Position numbers and translations under genes: made by a program
Notes under the pieces: model-generated
Told to the model about the DNA's origin: nothing
The model's database searches: none
Seen by the model: only the letters and a program-made list of their open reading frames with translations
From: Zerene cesonia
Lineage: Eukaryota > Arthropoda > Insecta > Lepidoptera > Pieridae
Direction: 5' to 3'
NCBI RefSeq assembly: GCF_012273895.1
Contig: NC_052121.1
Location: 5,922,943-5,986,942, forward strand
DNA length: 64,000 bases
In this document: piece by piece, positions 1 through 12,788 of the stretch
How the letters are laid out: every line of letters begins with the position of its first letter
Numbering within the stretch: position 1 is the stretch's first letter

Positions 1-2262
1 CGTGTCACTACGTCAATGCACTGCATTGAACGCATGAGGATTTGCGTACTTATTTACCTAACTCCTTAGTATTGTAATAAGAAATTTCAATAGTGAATGA
101 GGACAAAACGTTTAAAGTTTCAATTACAAACAAAATTATCAGTAATTTTATTCGCGGTGTAGTAAAACTCATCATTAACCTAAATAAGTTCGTCATGATG
201 ACTGTAACCCCGTGAAAGTAGTGTCGTTTACGGGGCATTTGTATTCATTACACGATGTGCCCGTATGTAGTATATTGTAGAAGGATTACACCCGCATTGT
301 AAAGCAATACCTACCTAATGCCTGTTCCAGGCGCCCGCGCAACCTTCTGTCACGCGGTTGCACCCGATACATACAAATGTGCAATTAGGTGCTCAGACAT
401 TGAGTCATATTTAAATTACATATATATTAATTAATGATTTTATTGATCTGTCGTGAATTTTTTCAAACCTCTATCCTTTAGAAACAGTACCTACCCATTT
501 GTGTCCACTTACGGCAACTTGTTCTTAAATACTTCAGTAATACTGTTTCCTCTTCCAATAAATTTAAAAAGAAAGCGAAGTATATATTATAAGTATTAAA
601 AATAACGAGGAATGGGTGACAGAACTGAATGTATGCGTCCCTCTACATATTAAAGCAACGTTTTATTGATGAAACTCTCAGTTTTTTTCCGTATATAATT
701 TTCAATAATTAAAAATATGACAGTTTCCTCTGAGAGAACAATAGAGGCGGATTTCATTACTATTTATACATATTTTCCAACTATCCCATTAAAGCTACTT
801 CTTATTCTTTCACCTATGTAGGTATGTGTGATCGAAAATAATTTGAAATTGGCTAATGTTTATCAATTACACCAATTTTATTTTGAAGCTAAATATATCA
901 ATGTAAAGAAATATTCGAACAGCGTCAAGATTTATAGATATTGATGTGATTCTATGTGAGACAGTTATTAATATTTACATAATAAACAAATATATTGATA
1001 TAAGTTATACTAAAAAATTCCTTGGGAAATCAATTCAAAATTACGTATTATCATTAGTATTTATATTGTAGTAGTTCATATTGTTACACAGATAAACAAG
1101 TGTACATCACATCAATCTTAGTGCTAAGTGTACAATTTTTTGTAGGTAAACACCACATGCAAAAAAATACATTATAATATATTTTTTTAGACAAAATAAT
1201 TATTCTCGATTATAAACCCACAGAGTTATCGAGTAATAAAGGAAAAAAATAATAGTCGAAGTAAGAACCTTCTTCGTTTTTGGGACGTCAGTTCTAAAAA
1301 AAACGAAGACTTATTTCTCACACATAGATCGGTGTAAGAAATAAATCTTCTAATAATGATATTAAATCATTAAAAAATAGAATATAACTCAACGTCATTT
1401 CAATTCAAGAGTTAGCCTTTATTCCTAAATGAAAATAAAAAGGAAATTATAACTACATCATATGAAAACTTCGTATGTATATAGGGATTTTATCTATTCT
1501 AGGGAAAACAACTAATACGTGCATATATTACCAGGATGATCAATTGTGAGGACAATATAAAATACCAGCTTTCGGCCCGCAGAGTCAATAGACAATATAT
1601 ACGGTTACGGGGTTCTCTCTTCTGTTTCTATACCAAATTTTATTCAAATTAGTCAAGTGATATAATCGAGAATAAGAGATAGACACACGAACATATGGGC
1701 AGACAGACAGACAAAGTCTCTTTAGCAAGATGGATTCCGTTATAGGGTTCGGTATAGTTCGGATTTTTTTATCTGTATAAAAGCTTTAGATATCTTTTAA
1801 AAATGACCAAATATAAAATAATATTGAATGCAATAGTGTGTTAGGTAGGTTAAACGAATCATATAGGTATTTTATTTCGATTAACTCTTAGCGCGATATT
1901 GTTTCTCATATAAGGCACAAATAAGTAAAATAGGCACAGATAAGTAAACTAATTAAAAATTACTTTACATAATTTACATATATAATTTACATAAATAACA
2001 AAATTGTTATCTCTGTTAATAAATTTGCTTTGAAAACGATTTAACGTAACAATACTATGAATCAAAAGAAAAGTTACACTCATCAGTAAAGCTCTATATA
2101 ATTGTATTATTGCTTTTGTAGAGTACTCATATTAAAACGTAAAATATACACACCATTACTGCAGCGAAATTTGAAATTATCATTGTAATAAATTCATTAA
2201 GCACGCACTTCGATCGATTTATTTATTTATCACATTAAAATACATTTCGAAATATCATCAAA
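1..2262. other. AT-rich intergenic sequence, no gene seen
   Basis: No coding frame convinces. 1560-1790 looks like a worn retroelement end (GACAGACAGACAAAGTCTC, TAGGGTTCGGTATAG). The 1305-1350 hairpin is the only clear structure. Confidence 0.6.
1305..1350. repeat. 19-bp inverted repeat, 8-base loop
   Basis: 1305-1323 and 1332-1350 pair with two mismatches. In a minus-strand RNA both become G-U wobbles, so that strand would fold fully. Confidence 0.7.
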
Positions 2263-2535
2263 TCAAAACCGTAAGTTATGTTGTTTCGTCATTATGCAAA
2301 GTTTTCCCGCGTTCGCACCACTACCCGCACGCACAACATCTACGAAGCGTTGACGTTTGCAGACTGGAAGTGAGGCCGACATTTCATACTTGCGACAGAC
2401 AGCTGGCGATAGCTCGTCGAGAGACGCAGACTCGATTGGATTTTGGTTTACCATAGAAAAGCTATCACAAAATCCATTTCCTATTTGAACCAGGATGCAA
2501 AGAGTTCTATTCCCATTGGGACCTTCGCTAATTTT
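2263..2535 (-). CDS. Candidate last exon of the bHLH gene, or exon of an unknown gene
   Basis: The minus-strand frame is open for 90 codons after an AG at 2536-2537 and ends at TGA 2263-2265. Its protein includes CILVQIGNGFCDSF, SASLDELSPAVCRKYEMS and CKRQRFVDVVRAG. It is more GC-rich and less repetitive than its surroundings, as real coding DNA is. The large bHLH exon upstream contains a perfect donor (ATG|GTAAGT, exon end 4581) six codons of read-through before its stop, and leaves phase 0. This block also begins in phase 0. The joined protein would be 1386 residues. A run of overlapping AATAAA signals lies about 30 bases after the stop (complement of 2219-2231). Against it, the acceptor has a weak pyrimidine tract. 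It could instead belong to another transcript. Confidence 0.4.
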   Translation of the reverse strand, partial: KISEGPNGNRTLCILVQIGNGFCDSFSMVNQNPIESASLDELSPAVCRKYEMSASLPVCKRQRFVDVVRAGSGANAGKLCIMTKQHNLRF

Positions 2536-4568
2536 CTGGTCAATTGCGAGATATGTTAATCCAACAATGATGATACAAAAATAAAGAAAATAATAAACTG
2601 TCTGTTTATTTTTTTCTTTATTAATGGTTATAAAAAAGCATACGTTACGAATTGAAAACCTTCCAGAATTAAGGAAACGTCAGCTATAAACTTTTCATCT
2701 TTTCCGGAATTCCTCCTACTTGATGACTGACGCCTAAGCACATAAATTTTATTGTAAAAGTTTAGCACAGTTTCATTTGCGTGCGTGTGTTTTTTTTACA
2801 TATCTACATAATGCAATAAAGTGTTAGGTATTACTACTGTGGAATGGAAAAAAATATTTTCACACAATACCACATAACCATAAATACACTGACCGTGAGA
2901 GTCGAGCACGCTTCGACAAAAATTGGGCCAGCTCGCACAGAGGTAGATACCAAACCCGAGAGTGAAATAGTAGCATGCTATTATGTTTCGTACCTTTACC
3001 TCACACTTTCCATTCCATTCCTTTATTTTCCTCGGCAATTCTTTCCTTATCCTCCTTGTACGTCCCTACCTCTGTGAATTTTTGTGGCCCATGAGCGGTG
3101 GTTATCGCTTTTCGACCCACCGTGTTCCATTACCCGCTATTACAATAAAAAACTTAAATGCATTTTATTTTGTTGTGATTCATCACACATCATCATATGT
3201 AAGACTTAGGTCCTCCAGAATCTCTTGGTGTAAAAGAGAGATATTGTGTGGTGATCATTGGTCGTCGGAAATTACTCAAGTTCAAATGATCTTATCAAAT
3301 TCGCAGATATACATGTATCGAATGTTGTAAAGATAAATCTAAGTGTAGTGAATAGCGAGACATTTGTTTTTTATTTAAACAAAACAATTTTGAGTTATTT
3401 AAATGAGTTGCTTATTTGGACTTAGTACTAGTAACTAGTGTATTTTATTTCGTTATTTGCATATCGACAAACAAAATATTGATTTTAATTTAAAAATGCC
3501 GTTATTGACTAAAAAGTAATTACATAAAATATACAACTTTATTATTTAAATTTAATAAGAATCTTCAACAATAATATTTTTACAAGTGAATAATGTATAT
3601 GAATTGTTTTAATAATTGAGTCAGAAGCAAGTGGTCAAGGTAAGCATGATAATCTTGACATGCCTATAAAATTCTGGACTTATGATGTGTTTGATAAATA
3701 CTTAAAAGTAAATATATGTATAAGACTTCTATTAACAACTAGTTGCTTGACCCGGCTCCGTACAGGTTAAGTTTTATTTTATTTTTATCAGTTATTATCC
3801 ATATAAAAAATTACAAATACAACAAATCTAATATGATTAATATCCGTTTCCAAGATATACATATTTTATGAAATGATGTACTATGCGATCCAATTTCGAA
3901 TTACAGGAACGTCAATGACCTTTACATCTTCAACAACGAAGTCCCTCAACATTCATAAAAAAAACGGATAACTACAAAATCAAGTATTGGCATCTTGTAC
4001 TAAAATGTCATTTGAAAAATACTATATCCCAATATATATATATATATATTTTTTTTTACATTTAAATAACGGTCTATTTTATTTACCTGAGACATATATA
4101 AATTATCAACACAATGTTATAAGTTAACTTAGATTATTATTTCGTAGACGTAGAAACAGTTTAATCAGTTAACGATTAATAATAACAACAAAAACTTCAT
4201 ATTCAATTTATTTAAGATATTTACATATACCTATTTTATCAATATATAAATAAATAAAGAGAATCACAGATTAACAGTTTCTTGCGTATACTTAAAACCA
4301 CATCAAATCTTATTATTGGACTTTCTGTAACAAAAACGATAGTTTATTTTCTCATGACGTCATAGTCCTTAACTTTTAGTAATGTATCTTTATATAAATG
4401 TTTTCATTCAGTAATTGGATTGCTGATAACAAGAACTAAACAATTTCAATGTTATATCACAATGAATAGTAAAAAACTCCTAGTGAGCTAGAAAAATGCT
4501 GCCGATTTATTTATGTTTACACTACCTACTACTAGGAAATGAATATTACCTACGTTATATTCACTGAT
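2536..4568. other. Region after the large bHLH exon: family M repeat and AT-rich DNA
   Basis: It is an intron if the candidate last exon is real, otherwise intergenic or 3' UTR. AATAAA (complement of 4506-4511) lies about 60 bases past the alternative stop. It holds the family M copy and a worn repeat end at 3740-3775. Confidence 0.5.
2840..3150 (+). repeat. Interspersed repeat family M, copy 1
   Basis: This family runs, in this orientation, from GTCGAGCACGCTTCG through GGCCAGCTCGCA and AGTAGCATGCTATT to GGTGGTTATCGC and a final run near ATTACAATAAAA. There are at least eight copies in the window. It is non-coding and may be one of the abundant lepidopteran SINE-like families (Metulj type), a name I cannot confirm. 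Confidence 0.7.
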
Positions 4569-7500
4569 CTATTTACTTACCATTGTAATTTCTGGAAATA
4601 ATGCACTAAGGTTGAAATTCCCGCGCGATGCAACAGGGAACGTTGAAACAGATCTATCCGAGGCATGGCCTACATTTTGTACGTTTGCGGGCATTAGATG
4701 GCTGTTAAAGAAATCTGGCTGATACTGTGTTGGCATTTGATTGCTTACAAAATTGGGAAATTGTAACTCCTCTGATATCATATTCCCGTGTCTCTTATGT
4801 GCTGTTTTATTTTGCCATAGTAAATGATTATTTTCTACCCAATCATCAGACTCGGCGTTTAACTTGGCCCTTTTTGTGGGGTACTTCTTACTCGTTTCTT
4901 TTTTTGTACACTCGAGTTTATGCTTTGCAGCATCTCTTCTCGTTGTTTTATCATGTTGATAACTAGGGTTGTTTCTAGCTTTTGTATCATCATACTTTGC
5001 GTTTGAGTAATTGCATTCAATAGATTGATTATTGTAATCTATAAAGTCCCCTGTGAATGGCCCACCAGTGTAACTTGTTGCCATTAAATTGCTTCCACTT
5101 TGCATAAAATTCGAGTAGAAAGAATTGGGTATTGTATTAGCTGTGGTATTGTACAAAGTTGTACTTGAATATTGCTGTCCTGCGTAACTGTTTTCCGAAT
5201 AATCGAGTATAGGTGGATAATGTGATACTTGAGCGACACTGCTGTCTTGTGCAATATTGAAATCACAAAATTTCTGTGGCGGCACCATAAATTTCGTGTT
5301 TGTATGATCGCCGGCTTTTTGATTACAAGTACCTCCACGTATCAGTGCTTCAGCCGAATAATTATTTTTTTGCATTTTTGAATTTTTTTCAGATTTATTA
5401 TTCTTTGACTTAGTGTGAGAAAACTGGTTTAGCGGCTCGAACTGATTTGATACTTTAGCATCATTAAAACCATAACACTGTTGCGGATTAATCTCGGTAC
5501 GATGGTTCATTGATTTACGACTATTGTCGGTAACTGTTTGATTTAAAATATGTTTCACATTACTTTTGGTCTCTATGGCAGCTCCATGCGATCGAGCAGA
5601 CATATTATCAGATGATCTATTCATTAGTTGTGTAACAGACAGGAAATTTGTACAAGTCTGATCTGCTGTTTGGTGTGAAGCTCGGTTTAAAATATCATTT
5701 CTTTTTTTATCATGTGGCCCCAAAGCTAAATCACCCACCAATGTTGGCAAATGGATGGGAGGTGGTTCGATACTTATTTCAGCAGTTCCCGCTGGTTTAG
5801 CAGATGGCCACATTTGCAATTCTTCATGATTTGCTTGAGATGGAAAGTGATGCATATTAATTGGAAAATAATTGTTATCGCTTTGAATATTTTTTTTAGT
5901 AGTAATGCTTGATTGTCCATACGATGGTTTGTAATTTTCTTTAACTTCTCCATGCATTGGGTCACAATTGTTTTGTGACGACCTCGTTTCGGACGTCATC
6001 CAGTTAATGTGCATTTTACTGGGAGATTTTTTGGTATATTTATCAGGAATATTATTATGTTGATTTTCTGCTACTGTAGTATTGGGTTTTATATTATTGT
6101 CAACTGGCCCTGGCATATGTTTATAATGCTTTGGAACACTTGTTTTTAAAGTATTCGTTTGGTTAATATCTGCTGTAGAATAGTGATTTTGTTTTGTAGG
6201 TAAATTTTTGTTGGAAGTACTATTTGTATAAATAGAGGTTACATCATCAGACCATAAGTTGCCTGGTTGGGAATAGAAGCTAGTTATAGCTTCAGAAAAT
6301 GTTGTTTTTGTAGGTAACATGTCTTTTTTAACTGGATTAGAAAGAGATACATGAAATTCCGGATTAAATGGATTATAAGCACTTGTATATGTCGGAGCGG
6401 TTGAAGTGAAAATATTGTCTTTGTGAAGAGTGTTTGAATTTGTAGTACAATTCACAAAGTCCAGACTTTTATGCGACCAACCTAAATCAATATCATATGT
6501 TAGTCTGGATGTGTTTATTTTCATCAAATTATCTTCAATATTTGGGAAATCGGTTTTATTTTTGGATGTATAATTCTCTACAGCGCAAGGATAAAGACCG
6601 AGGCCGTTAAACTCATGTCCAGATGAAAGACTGCTTGTACTGTAAACTGTATTTTTAACTGCTCCAAATGGGTCACTTTTGTAAAATAGATTGTTACTAC
6701 TAACGTAATTTGTGGGTTGGCTTGTTGTTTTACTTATATTGCAATCGAAATCTAAACCGAACGCCGCATCAGTCAGTGTACAAGTAGTGGAAATTATTGT
6801 TGGTAAATTTAAGAACGGATTTTCATTTGTAACATTAGACGATGATGTTATTGTAGGAGATTTAGTATTAACAGGCTTAATAAATATTTTATCGTTTTGA
6901 ACTTTATCAGAATTAATTGTTTTATTTACATCATTAGTTAAATTTTGAGATTTACTAGTGGATTTTGATTTATTATTCGTACTTGATTTATCAAAATAGT
7001 TTTGAGGTTGTAAATCGGTTCTGCATGTATTTTCTTTAACGGTAGTGTTTTGAGGTGTTTCTTCGGTTGGGCTATCAGCTCTATTGCCACTAACCAAGGG
7101 GAAGGACATAAGAAATGCGGCTGTTGGTGAAGCGGCAAGAAACTCTTCAGCTAACTCCAATCTTACATTTCCTCCATCGACAACATTTTCGCACATAGAT
7201 GTATCTAAAATTGTTGGTAATTTGTTATCTTTGCATTTACTTTCAATTTCTTTTTGATCTGAAGTCTTAGAATGTATTAGAGTAGATCCACTTGTAGTTG
7301 ACTTAACTTCAGGAACTTTATTTGTAGTTTCTACATTACATTGAGGTAAGGTCTTTTCTTTTTGAGTTATGTCTGATTGATCATTAGTACTTTTCGAATT
7401 TTGTTCTGATGAGATGTCAACATCATTTTTGTTGGTTATGCTCAATTCCTTTGATGTTGGTTCACTTATCTCAGGATCATTGTTGTCATTTGTCTTATTT

Positions 7501-10046
7501 TCTTCAAGTCTTAGTGGGTCTGGTGGTTCTTCAGGAATTATTTTCGGTGGATCAATTTTCGAACTTTCTTGGCGATCTGTATCAGAACTTTCAGTAACTT
7601 GGGCTTCACCACTTTTTATATCAGTCTCAGAAATTACTGTTTCACTACTTTTGTCAATCTTATCCTTCTTAATACCTTTCTTAGTAACCTTAGTAACATT
7701 TTTCGGCTTTGTATTATTTCTTTTGGTTTTTGTTGCAGAGGCAGGATGAGAATAGGCTGTTATAGGTAGCACATTGACCATTGTAGTTTTAGTCATATCA
7801 TTTGTGTTTCTATTTACGAGAGGTTGTTTTTGCAATGGTTGTAAATTTGTGTCTAATAAAACTATGGTTGGTGGAGCTGTAGGAAATAATATAGGTCTTT
7901 GAGGAAAAATGTATGGAGTAGCTGGTACCATAACAAATGTATTGTCTGGAATTAAAAATAAAATTATTTAATTATTGAGTAAGTTTAAGGTATCTTATAT
8001 ATTCATATTAACTCATATCTGTAATGTAGGGATAATATCTTAATGCATTTTTTTATACTTGTATTATATTATGTAGATCATTACAAGAATAAATTTATGT
8101 ATACAATTACCTTTTTTAATATTGTTTGTAAGTGGCAAAAGCTTAGGTAATTGCGATAAAGGTTTCCTGGGTTTTGGAGATATTTTTACTTCATTTTTTG
8201 TTTTTTCTTTAGGACTTCCATTATTGATTTTTGATTTCTTCAACATTAATAATTTGAGGTATTTACTATCTGAAAATAGGAAGTTATATGTTATTACATA
8301 TTCCGTCTTAAAATTATATTTAAAACATTATCAATGAGCGCAAACAACAATAGCGTATCTTTGAAATAACCTATAAGTATCCAGTTTTCACAGGTATGTA
8401 TGTAGATTTTTTTTTTGTGTTTCTGTAATAGCAACTGATTTTCAACAACAAGCAAACATCACTACCCATGAAAATCGGCAAAGAGCAGCTGCAAATGAGT
8501 TATCCGCTTTTAATGGGTAAAGATTGAAAGAAATTGGATGGGAAAGGATTGACAGCGAGAATATAGGCTTGCACTAGCAAGGGTGAGGAAACAGATATGG
8601 GTATTGGACTTCAATCATCAAATAAAACACAGTTAGAAGCTACTATTTGTCGGTGATTTTCTGTGGAAGTGTCATACTTCCTCTGGGAGAATTTGCCCAA
8701 TTCATGCTGAAGCATGCTCTGAAAGTAGGAGGATTAATATTAGAAAAAACAAAAACTCACTCTGCTTATTTTTAATTGCACCAATAGTGACTTGTACACA
8801 AACATCTTTCTTATTATGTTTTTCTTTTTCAATCCCTTGCAATTTAACTTCTAAAGCTAAAACTTCTGCTTCTGGAAAGTGAAAAAAAATTTCTAAGCCA
8901 TACCAGACAATACAACCACTTACGAAATATCAATATTTATTTCAACAACATTAAGGAGAAATAATACAGTTAACCACAATAAAATAAAAGCAGAATATTA
9001 AGTTACATCCATAAAACCTAAAGGTTAGTGTTAAGTTAGTGCTAAAACATAATCAAAATAGTATAATTTATACATTGTATAGTGACCTGTTGATGACTGC
9101 ATTTTAAAATTAAATAGAATTTTTAAGTTATTATATATAATACAAGTTATAAAATACAACATAAACTTCATTACTTAAAAATATTATACAATTTTTAATT
9201 TATAAAGTTTATGAATGTTTAAAGTCACATAAGCGTAGAACTAAAATTTTAACTACAGTATTATTAGAAGCTTTAATAGGCTATTTTTTGGAATAAGACT
9301 GTGAGATTTTAGAAATATTATTGAATACTATATGAAAAAATAATATATGAGAAAGAAGAACAATGTTGAATATATTGTATTACAAAACTCAGCTTGATTT
9401 AATAAATCATAATATATATCCTTTCATTAAATCATCAAACCCTTCTCTTGTAGCATTGCATAAAAGGTTTCATCATAATTGTATCAGGGCAGTTCTAATT
9501 TCAGTACCTATGTTTTTAAAATGCTTAATATTAAATATAACACATAACTTACTTAGTTTAGACTTCTCCTGTGTAAAATTTGTTAAGCAAAGTATGGCCT
9601 TTTGGATTATTTCAATTTTAGGATACTGTGTATTACCAGGTTTGTCACCTGCATCACTTCCATTTTCTTGATTAATACTTTTTACTAAGTCTCCTAGTTT
9701 GGAAATAGCATCATTAAATTTAAGTCGCCTTTGACGTTCCCATTCTCTACAGCGGCTAAAATATAAATGTTTATATTGTGATTGGAATGGATAAATGGAT
9801 AAACTATGAACATTTTTATATATTTTATTTTTAGTTACATTTTATGACATTTTATCATTTTAAAAGTCAGGTTTGTGGTGAATTTACTTATGTTTCTATA
9901 TACTACAAAAACAGTGATTTAAAATCTTACCATATTTATTATAACAATTGAGCAAGTTTAAAATAAAAAAATAAAAAAATGAAAAAAAAAATTTACCTTG
10001 GGGTGCGACTTTTGCTAGAGTTAGATGTCTCTTTTGAATTGAACAT
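4569..10046 (-). CDS. Long basic helix-loop-helix (leucine zipper-like) transcription factor, five exons
   Basis: Coding exons on the minus strand, 5' to 3': 9997-10046, 9553-9755, 8761-8871, 8111-8269 and 4569-7945. All four introns have GT-AG ends and the phases agree (2,1,1,1), giving 1299 residues. Residues 18-30 form a basic region containing ERQRR. Helix 1 (FNDAISKLGDLV) follows, then a long loop with GDKPGNTQ, then helix 2 (YPKIEIIQKAILCL). A heptad-like segment (KLKAEVLALEVKLQGIEKEK) runs on directly, as in bHLH-zipper factors that bind E-boxes as dimers. The rest, mostly one 1.1-kb-residue exon, is Asn/Ser/Thr-rich and looks disordered. The protein ends near FNLSALFPEITM. The layout (short N-terminal bHLH, very long tail) recalls USF3, but I cannot assign orthology by eye. 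The chosen ATG follows a three-codon upstream ORF (ATG AAA ATT TAA). The terminal VSK-stop may be read-through of a splice donor; see the candidate last exon. Confidence 0.82.
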
Positions 10047-10762
10047 TTTAAATTTTCATGGTGAATTGCCAATAAGTGAATAATAAAAAAATACTCAATT
10101 ACACGCAACGAGACAAATAACGATGTTATTATTTTATTATTGACAGATTGATATTTGATTCACATGAGTTTTGACATAACAAATATCAGTGTCAAAACCT
10201 ATGTCTATGGTAAAAACATAGAAGAGCGCATTCACTTCGCCGTTGCAGATGATTGCTATCTCCATAGTTCTTAAAATTATAACCTTAGACATGTAATCTT
10301 TGTAATCGGGACTCATTCTAGTAAGATTATTTCCCCTTACATTTTTTTCATTATTCTTTCTTTTATTGTCTATGGCACAGTAGTGTCTGTGGTTTATTCT
10401 TTTTCTGTGGTTTTTGTTATGATTCATTTTTTGTTCGTGCGATAAGTTTATTAAGTACTATAAATCTCATATCCCTTGAGTCTTGACATATTTTCTTTTG
10501 ACCACAGTTCACGTTGTGTGCGAATGAAAATTGTAATCTACTGTGCTTGCTAATCCTACTTATGGGAACTATTTTCTAATCAGTAATTAGAATCTTAACT
10601 GGATTCTCCTTTTTATTCTGTACTGTCTTTGTAAAAGTGTAACTTGTTCCTCTAAAGTTATCCTTACATTGTATTTATACATATAGCATATATTTTGATT
10701 GTCCAGACATTTTGTGACAAGTACTTGTTTTATATAGTTTTTTTGGGCTATATTTAAAGACC
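10047..10762. promoter_or_regulatory. Short head-to-head intergenic region (bHLH gene and syntenin)
   Basis: Only 716 bp separate the two divergent start codons, so both promoters and 5' leaders must lie here, unless further leader exons are spliced from elsewhere. I see no clear TATA box. The arrangement suggests a shared or bidirectional promoter, which is an inference from spacing only. Confidence 0.5.
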
Positions 10763-12788
10763 ATGTCTCTCTACCCTTCACTTGAAGATATGAAGGTGGA
10801 CAATATGATACGAGCTCAAATGGCTCAGCAACAAACGCCTCCACCTTTTCAGCCTGTATCTTACCAACATCCCAACGACACGGGTCCAAGTGCCCCCAGA
10901 CAAGTTTATCCGGCTCTCGGTGATTATATGGGGCTGGAATTATCTCAAGATGTTATTGCTTTGAATATGCCTGAGTATCAAGTCCAAATCGTAAGTCTTT
11001 CTAAACAAGTTTAGGATTGCACAATTTTTCTTGAATCATATAATATGTTTAATAAAAATAATTGTTGTAGGCCCAACCTGGTACTGGAGCTTGTAATATT
11101 GTAGCGCCATTGTCATCCCAATCAGCAAGTCTATCAAAAGCTATTGTGTCTGGAGCCATTCGTCAGGTGATATTGTGTAAAGATAGGGATGGGAAATGTG
11201 GATTACGACTTCACTCTGTTAATAATGGAGTATTTGTTTGCTATGTTGCTGCTGGGAGTCCAGCTGCATTGGCAGGCTTAAGATTTGGTGACCAGATCCT
11301 TGAAATTAATAATGTGTCTCTTGCTGGTATGACAATGGAACAATGTCATGCAATTCTGAAAAAATCTGGTCCCAATGGAATTACTATGGCAGTGCGGGAT
11401 AGGTATGTTTTGTCATATTATAATATTATATTCTAAGAATAAATCACTGCAATTACATTTATTTTGCAATAATCATTATTAAATGCTAGGCTGAAAGGTC
11501 AAGAAAATATGATATCTATTGCTTTAGAGTCAGTTATTATCTTAGTTATTAATTAAATCTTAAATAAGTAAATAAATATAATTCTTTTGTTTTTCAGACC
11601 ATTCGAGAGGACCATTACACTTCATAAAGATTCGCTTGGTCATGTTGGCTTCCAATTTAAAGATGGAAATATAGTTGGGCTTGTCAAAGATTCATCAGCA
11701 GCTCGAAATGGTCTCCTCACTGACCACCAAATACTTGAAATAAATACTATCAATGTCGTAGGCATGAAAGATAAAGAGATATCCAAGGTTATTGAAAACA
11801 GCCCTTCTGTTGTGAATGTAACTGTTATTCCCCAGTACATCTACAAACACATGATAAGCAAGTAAGTGTCCTATGTTATGAGTCATAGAATATAACAGAA
11901 TTGGCAAAATTTAATTCCATTTGCCTTGATGATTTCACTTGGCAGGATAATAACCAATTTGAATTAATGTTGTGCAATCATATTAAACTGGTAAAATATT
12001 GTAATTTATGTATAAAAAACTTTTAAGTTTTGGATGATAATCCTACAAATATTATAAATTGGAAAGTTTGTGAGGATGGATGTATCTAATGTTTGTTACT
12101 CTTTCACGCAAAAACTGCTGAACCGATTGCAATGAAATTTGGTACATAGATAGCTGGACAACTGGAATAACACTTTTTATTCTGATATTCTTTTGGGATA
12201 CACACTATGTGAATGCAACCGCGGGGCGCATCTATTTATATTGAATATCATAGCATGTAGACACTAATTATTAATGGTATAGACAATAATTAATGGTTCC
12301 AAAGACTTGATGAACAAATACAAGCTTATGTTGTTGAAAATCCTATCTATCTATCTATCTCTATCTAAATTTACAAAACTAGCACTTGTTACAGAAGTAC
12401 TTTTAATAAATAAACAATTTTATATAGGAAATAGTTTCTCTCCTTCCTCTTTTTGTCATGTCTTGATCCAGTGCTATACCTTAATTCAAATGTGTTTCAA
12501 AATTTTGCCATAAAATGGATAGTATCTGTAAAAATATTATAAAGTTTGTTTGTTTGTTTGAATGCACTAATTTCAGGAACTACTGGTCCGATTTGAAAAA
12601 TTCTTTCAGTGTTAGATAGCCCATTTATTAAGGAAAGCTATATTTATTTCTATAAAGCCTATAGGCTATATATGTACTATGGGTGAAACCGGGGTGGACT
12701 CTAGTTATATATATATTTCACTATTTACTTTTATTTCAGGATGTCAAGTTCTCTCTTCAAAGAATTGGACCGCACACCCGCCGTTTAA
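10763..12788 (+). CDS. Syntenin (two-PDZ adaptor), four exons
   Basis: Coding exons 10763-10990, 11071-11402, 11598-11861 and 12740-12788 join in phase to give 290 residues (human syntenin-1 has 298). Syntenin is a cytoplasmic and membrane-associated scaffold that binds syndecan tails and ALIX and works in exosome biogenesis and receptor trafficking. The N-terminus has LYPSLEDMKVDNM (residues 3-15) and a second motif VYPAL near residue 50; such YPxL motifs recruit ALIX. PDZ1 spans about residues 107-186 (carboxylate loop GKCGLRL; LRFGDQILEIN). PDZ2 spans about 190-267 (PFERTITLHKDSLGHVGF; SSAARNGLL). The short C-terminal tail ends DRTPAV. All introns are GT-AG. The last intron (11862-12739) contains two Helitron fragments. 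AATAAA at 13533-13538 is a possible poly(A) signal. Confidence 0.96.
12041..12235 (+). mobile_element. Degraded Lep1-like Helitron
   Basis: It shares start (TCCTACAAATATTATAAA), interior (CTGAACCGATTGCAATGAAA, GATAGCTGGACAACTGGAAT) and the CCGCGGGGCGCA end with the intact copy at 25894. The terminal CTAG has decayed to CTAT. It lies in the last syntenin intron. Confidence 0.75.
12341..12367 (+). repeat. TATC microsatellite
   Basis: A short run of CTAT units in the last syntenin intron. Confidence 0.7.
12527..12704 (+). mobile_element. Helitron-like fragment, second family
   Basis: It has ATATTATAAAGTTTGTTTGT near the start, GGTCCGATTTGAAAAATTC inside, GGGTGAAACCG near the end and a terminal CTAG followed by T. 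It lies in the last syntenin intron. Confidence 0.55.

Noticed and set aside
4569..7931. The 1120-codon frame as a complete intronless gene
   Set aside because: Upstream exons with matching phase supply a bHLH domain, so its first Met is internal to a longer protein.
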